Part shown: positions 61,173 to 64,000 of the stretch, piece by piece | Layout: every line of letters starts with the position of its first letter | Position numbering within the stretch: position 1 is the stretch's first letter | Assembly (NCBI GenBank): GCA_963732595.1 | Contig: CAVSZZ010000002.1 | Coordinates: 2,046,001 to 2,110,000 of the forward strand | Direction of reading: 5' to 3' | DNA: 64,000 bases | DNA from: JAFGXF01 sp963732595 | Lineage (GTDB): Bacteria; Chloroflexota; Anaerolineae; Anaerolineales; Anaerolineaceae | Translations under genes and position numbers: made by a program | The notes under the pieces: generated by a model | What the model was told of the DNA's origin: nothing | The model's input: only the letters and a program-made list of their open reading frames with translations | The model's database searches: none

Positions 61173-62126
61173 ATGATTAATCACTTTGAAATATTTGGAT
61201 TACGGATCACGTTCTATGGCATCCTGATCATGTTGGGTGCGCTGGCAGCCGCCTGGTTGACTGCCCGCCGGGCGAAAGAGAAGAAGCAGGATCCCGAGAT
61301 CGTCTGGGATATGTTTGCCTGGGTGCTGATCGGTGGGGTTCTGGGTGCTCGTATCTGGCACATCCTGACCCCGCCGCCCTCCATGGTTGAAGCAGGTATG
61401 ACAACCATGTGGTATCTCACCCATCCTATCGAAATGCTCCAGATCTGGGACGGCGGTCTGGGGATCCCCGGAGCGATCATAGGTGGTGGCCTGGTCTTGT
61501 ATTGGTATGCCCGCAAAAACAAGTATAACTTCGGCCTGTGGCTGGATTTAATTGCACCCGGCCTGGCGCTGGCGCAGGGTGTCGGGCGCTGGGGTAATTT
61601 CTTCAACCAGGAGCTCTACGGAAAACCATCAACCTTGCCGTGGGCCATCACGATCGATCCTCAATTCCGTTTGCCGGAATATCGTTTGATTGAAACCTAC
61701 CATCCGCTATTCCTGTATGAATTTATCTGGAACCTGCTCAATATGGGATTGCTGCTTTTCCTGGGGAAAAGACTGGAAAAATGGCTCAAATACGGCGATT
61801 TATTCCTGATCTACCTGATGGCATATGGCCTGGGTCGATTCCTGTTGGAATTCCTGCGGCTGGATTCCGCCCAAGTGGGTGGAATTAATTTCAATCAAAC
61901 TGTAATGGCCGTGGTGGCTCTGGCAGCGGCGGCACTATTCGTATGGCGTCACCGCGAGGAAAGCACGAGTCAATCCTTGAAAGTTGAATCCACCAGCGTG
62001 GATGCTGTATTGAGTCAGAAGAAAAAACCGGCTGTCAAAAAGGTTAAGTCATCGACGGGAACAGCAGTAAAGTCGACCACCCGGAAACCAACTGTCCGGA
62101 AACCGGCCAAGACCAAGACAGAATGA
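61173..62126 (+). CDS. lgt: Prolipoprotein diacylglyceryl transferase with Lys-rich tail
   Basis: The core of about 260 residues has seven helices and Lgt motifs: LRITFYGILIMLGALAAAWL, GARIWHILT, IWDGGLGIPGAIIGG, LAPGLALAQGVGRWGNFFNQELYG (conserved Arg and Asn) and YGLGRFLLEFLR. It adds diacylglycerol to the lipobox Cys. An unusual 55-residue cytoplasmic tail is rich in Lys, Thr, Ser and Pro (KKKPAVKKVKSSTG...RKPTVRKPAKTKTE), resembling histone H1-like tails. GGGAG precedes the ATG. Confidence 0.95.
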   Translation: MINHFEIFGLRITFYGILIMLGALAAAWLTARRAKEKKQDPEIVWDMFAWVLIGGVLGARIWHILTPPPSMVEAGMTTMWYLTHPIEMLQIWDGGLGIPGAIIGGGLVLYWYARKNKYNFGLWLDLIAPGLALAQGVGRWGNFFNQELYGKPSTLPWAITIDPQFRLPEYRLIETYHPLFLYEFIWNLLNMGLLLFLGKRLEKWLKYGDLFLIYLMAYGLGRFLLEFLRLDSAQVGGINFNQTVMAVVALAAAALFVWRHREESTSQSLKVESTSVDAVLSQKKKPAVKKVKSSTGTAVKSTTRKPTVRKPAKTKTE

Positions 62127-62131
62127 AAGAT

Positions 62132-62151
62132 GGGGCAGGGTAACCTGCCCC
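62132..62151 (+). terminator. Hairpin between lgt and the MBL-fold gene
   Basis: Perfect 8-bp stem GGGGCAGG / CCTGCCCC, GTAA loop, ending 2 nt before ATG 62154. There is no T-run and no free Shine-Dalgarno, so it may reduce translation of the next gene or mark the end of lgt. Confidence 0.45.
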
Positions 62152-62153
62152 TT

Positions 62154-62948
62154 ATGATTCCCATGCCAAAATTGATCATTCTCGGCTCCGCCGCAGCGAT
62201 CCCGGACCAACTTCATGCCAATACCCAATTCCTGGTCAGGCTGAAGGACACGGCCACCCTGGTCGATTGTGGCGACAGCACTTACCTGAGATTGGTAAAA
62301 GCCGGGATCGGTGTGGATGAGGTCAGCGACCTGATCCTGACCCACTTCCACCCGGATCATGCCGGTGGGCTGCCGGCTTTTCTGATCACGCTCTGGCTGC
62401 TTAAACGCAAGGCACCACTGGTCATCCACGGGTTGGAAGATACCTTGATGCGCGCCGAAGGGGTGCTCGAGTTGTTTCGTTGGGAGAACTGGCAGGATAT
62501 GTACCCGGTGCGCTTCAACCGCCTGCCCGAGCAGGAGCTGGTGACGCTGCTCGAGACTCCCGAATGGAAAGTGGAAGCCTCTCCGGTGAAGCACCTGATC
62601 CCAACGCTCGGATTGCGTATGGAATTCGTAAATGGCTTCACTGCGGCTTATTCCTGCGACACTGAACCCTGCGCAGCGGTTATGCGCCTGGGTTATGAAG
62701 CCGACCTGCTTCTGCACGAAGCAGCCGGGGAAGCGCGAGGTCATTCATCCGGTGCCCAGGTAGGGGAGATTGCCCGCCAGGCGAAAGTGCAACGCCTGGT
62801 GTTGATCCATTATCCGGTTGCGAAAGGTCTTGCGATACTGCAGGAAACGCAAGCTGTCTTTGCGGGAGCTGTATCTTTAGCGGAGGATGGCGATACTTAC
62901 GAGATAGTGGGGGTATTACCAGCCGGTGATGAACGGTTCCCACTCTGA
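62154..62948 (+). CDS. Metallo-beta-lactamase-fold hydrolase, RNase Z-like
   Basis: Start at ATG 62154 or 62163. The protein has KLIILGSAAAIPDQLHANTQFLV, LVDCGDSTYLRLVKAG, the metal motif LILTHFHPDHAGGLPAFL (HxHxDH), AAYSCDTEPC and VLIHYPVAKG. It groups with RNase Z/arylsulfatase-type MBL enzymes, though the tRNase Z exosite is not obvious. Its last 33 nt overlap the 3' end of the HNH gene on the other strand. Confidence 0.85.
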   Translation: MIPMPKLIILGSAAAIPDQLHANTQFLVRLKDTATLVDCGDSTYLRLVKAGIGVDEVSDLILTHFHPDHAGGLPAFLITLWLLKRKAPLVIHGLEDTLMRAEGVLELFRWENWQDMYPVRFNRLPEQELVTLLETPEWKVEASPVKHLIPTLGLRMEFVNGFTAAYSCDTEPCAAVMRLGYEADLLLHEAAGEARGHSSGAQVGEIARQAKVQRLVLIHYPVAKGLAILQETQAVFAGAVSLAEDGDTYEIVGVLPAGDERFPL

Positions 62949-63428
62949 GTTGGCTTCGAGGTGGCGTCCGAAAATATAACCGGCGGAAGCGGGGGGTTCC
63001 TTGGGCTGGTGCAGTAATTTCATGCGGGCTTCTGACAACAAACGACCGCCCTTGTGGTGATTGCATGAAGAGCAGGCTGTGACCACATTTTTCCACACAT
63101 GTTCACCGCCCATGTGGCGCGGGATGACGTGATCGATGGTCAGCGCCGTGACATGCCGGCCGCAGTACTGGCAGGTGGCGTGATCGCGCCGGAAGACTTC
63201 GCGGCGTGTCAGTTTGACGCGCGGGCGTGGGTGGCTGATCTGATTCTCAAGGCGGATGACTGAGGGGAGATCGAACAGGGCATTGACCGTGCGGATCTTG
63301 CCACGCCCATTGATCACCAGGCGGGCTTTATCAGACAATATCATTCCCAGGGCTCGCTTGACGTCGCACACATTGAGCGGCTCATAATTCGCATTCAGGA
63401 CCAACACGGGAGCTCCAAGTTCGTCCAT
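62916..63428 (-). CDS. HNH endonuclease
   Basis: The 170-residue protein has a beta-rich N-terminus (VLVLNANYEPLNVCDVKRALGMILSDKARLVI) and an HNH domain: REVFRRDHATCQYCGRHVTALTIDHVIPRHMGGEHVWKNVVTACSSCNHHKGGRL, with two zinc-binding CxxC pairs and the catalytic DHV-x10-N-x8-HH core. This short form is common in housekeeping contexts and its DNA target is unknown. TATAAT lies 8 nt from the ATG with no Shine-Dalgarno: probably leaderless. Confidence 0.9.
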   Translation of the reverse strand: MDELGAPVLVLNANYEPLNVCDVKRALGMILSDKARLVINGRGKIRTVNALFDLPSVIRLENQISHPRPRVKLTRREVFRRDHATCQYCGRHVTALTIDHVIPRHMGGEHVWKNVVTACSSCNHHKGGRLLSEARMKLLHQPKEPPASAGYIFGRHLEANSEWEPFITGW

Positions 63429-63436
63429 AAGTCCCG

Positions 63437-63442
63437 ATTATA
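63437..63442 (-). promoter_or_regulatory. Leaderless extended -10 promoter of the HNH gene
   Basis: TATAAT preceded by TG-T on the minus strand, 8 nt from ATG 63428. Confidence 0.6.
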
Positions 63443-63475
63443 ACAGCATTCATCTGGGGGCCATCTGGCGCAGGA

Positions 63476-63481
63476 TATAAT
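63476..63481 (+). promoter_or_regulatory. -10 box upstream of the chromate transporter gene
   Basis: TATAAT followed by GAG-ATG-ATG. A transcript starting about 7 nt downstream would begin at ATG 63488, which opens a 9-codon frame (METPVGLYE) whose stop overlaps the transporter start at 63510. Confidence 0.45.
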
Positions 63482-63509
63482 GAGATGATGGAAACGCCGG
63501 TGGGCTTAT

Positions 63510-64000
63510 ATGAATGATTCGGAAAGATCGGTGGCAATTCCCCATCCTCCCCTGCTGCGATTATTCCTGACCTTCCTGCGCCTGGGCGCGACTGCCTTTG
63601 GCGGGATATCGATGATCGCTTACCTGCGCAGGTCGATCGTGGAGGAGCGGGGTTGGATATCCAATGAAGAGTTCAACAATGGTCTGGCGCTGTGCCAGAT
63701 GATCCCTGGCGCGACCACCATGCTCGTCGCCGCCTATATTGGTCTGAAGCTGCGCGGACGTATCGGCGCGATTCTGACCTTGATTGGTTTCAGCTTGCCG
63801 GCTTTTATCATGATGTTGGTCCTGGCAGCATTGTTTACGCTCAACCGGGAACACCGCTTGCTGTATGCGATCATGGGTGGCTTGCAGGCCATCATTGTAG
63901 CCATTATCGCCAATGCCATGTTCTGTTTTGGCAGGGGCATCTATCGCGACTGGAAAGCTTTATTCATAGCGGCCCTGGCAGCAGTTTTTTATGCCTTGAG
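63510..64000 (+). CDS. Chromate transporter family protein (3' partial)
   Basis: The frame runs off the window end. From ATG 63510 it reads PPLLRLFLTFLRLGATAFGGISMIAYLRRSIVEERGWISNEEFNNGLALCQMIPGATTMLVAAYIGLKLRGRIGAILTLIGFSLPAF, the N-terminal chromate transporter domain (AFGG, the WxxxEEF motif and QMxPGATT). ChrA-type proteins export chromate or transport related oxyanions. GGTGGG lies 7 nt upstream of the ATG. Confidence 0.88.
   Translation, partial: MNDSERSVAIPHPPLLRLFLTFLRLGATAFGGISMIAYLRRSIVEERGWISNEEFNNGLALCQMIPGATTMLVAAYIGLKLRGRIGAILTLIGFSLPAFIMMLVLAALFTLNREHRLLYAIMGGLQAIIVAIIANAMFCFGRGIYRDWKALFIAALAAVFYAL

Noticed and set aside
62916..63428. HNH gene as part of a restriction or homing system
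   Set aside because: No methyltransferase, intron or defence gene is adjacent; the short HNH form is common and stands alone.

Overview
The window reads as a chromosomal contig from the Chloroflexota, most likely class Anaerolineae. This is inferred from gene content only: many lipoproteins with Pro/Thr linkers, SH3-type surface proteins, an FG-GAP repeat protein ending in a short FLPMIIK-like tail, three-domain S1 and zinc-ribbon proteins, and no outer-membrane genes. Most genes are GC-rich; a few small genes (3.0-3.4 kb, 18.5-19.2 kb) and intergenic stretches are clearly AT-richer.

Layout. 0-2.7 kb: the end of an operon with a membrane protein tail, a formylglycine-generating-enzyme-like lipoprotein, a heme O synthase-type prenyltransferase and a membrane protein. 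2.7-5 kb: repeat-rich spacer with a small AT-rich gene and a SanA/YdcF-type gene. 5-10 kb: a carbohydrate ABC system (binding protein, two permeases) plus a GH13 lipoprotein, behind a good promoter and a LacI-type operator. 10-14.6 kb, minus strand: a second permease pair without binding protein, a GT39-like enzyme and a PhnD-like lipoprotein. 14.6-18.4 kb: lipoate ligase, TrmI, zinc-ribbon/TPR protein, Nudix, L25. 18.5-29.5 kb: an accessory stretch with an SH3 lipoprotein, GNAT, EamA transporter, spermidine synthase-like membrane protein, RluA, serine hydrolase, aldo/keto reductase and two DegV genes. 29.9-34.6 kb: zwf, zinc ribbon and SH3 proteins, and a lipase operon. 35.2-38.6 kb: a broken FG-GAP gene of about 20 repeats. 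38.9-42.4 kb: tRNA-Gln(CUG) directly behind gltX, then a ChbG-type deacetylase and a GlcNAc kinase-like gene. 42.4-49.9 kb: a complete cell-shape and division-site operon mreB-mreC-mreD-mrdA-minC-minD-minE-rodA. 50-64 kb: lspA, rluD, ltaE, punA, a 7TM-GAF regulator, S1 protein, ftsK, a CDP-alcohol phosphatidyltransferase, lgt, an MBL-fold enzyme, HNH and the start of a chromate transporter.

Three things stand out. First, at least six genes have a TATAAT-like -10 box only 6-10 bp from the ATG and no Shine-Dalgarno, which predicts leaderless mRNAs. Second, several well-conserved genes (permease, PhnD-like, lplA, trmI, rluD, the FG-GAP gene) are interrupted by single-base indels, either real decay or consensus errors. 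Third, there are several unexplained repeat arrays, notably three tandem 15-bp palindromes at 18-bp period between lplA and the PhnD-like gene, and an A-B...B-A direct-repeat arrangement around the AT-rich gene near 3.2 kb. I found no CRISPR array, insertion sequence, phage, or obvious defence system.
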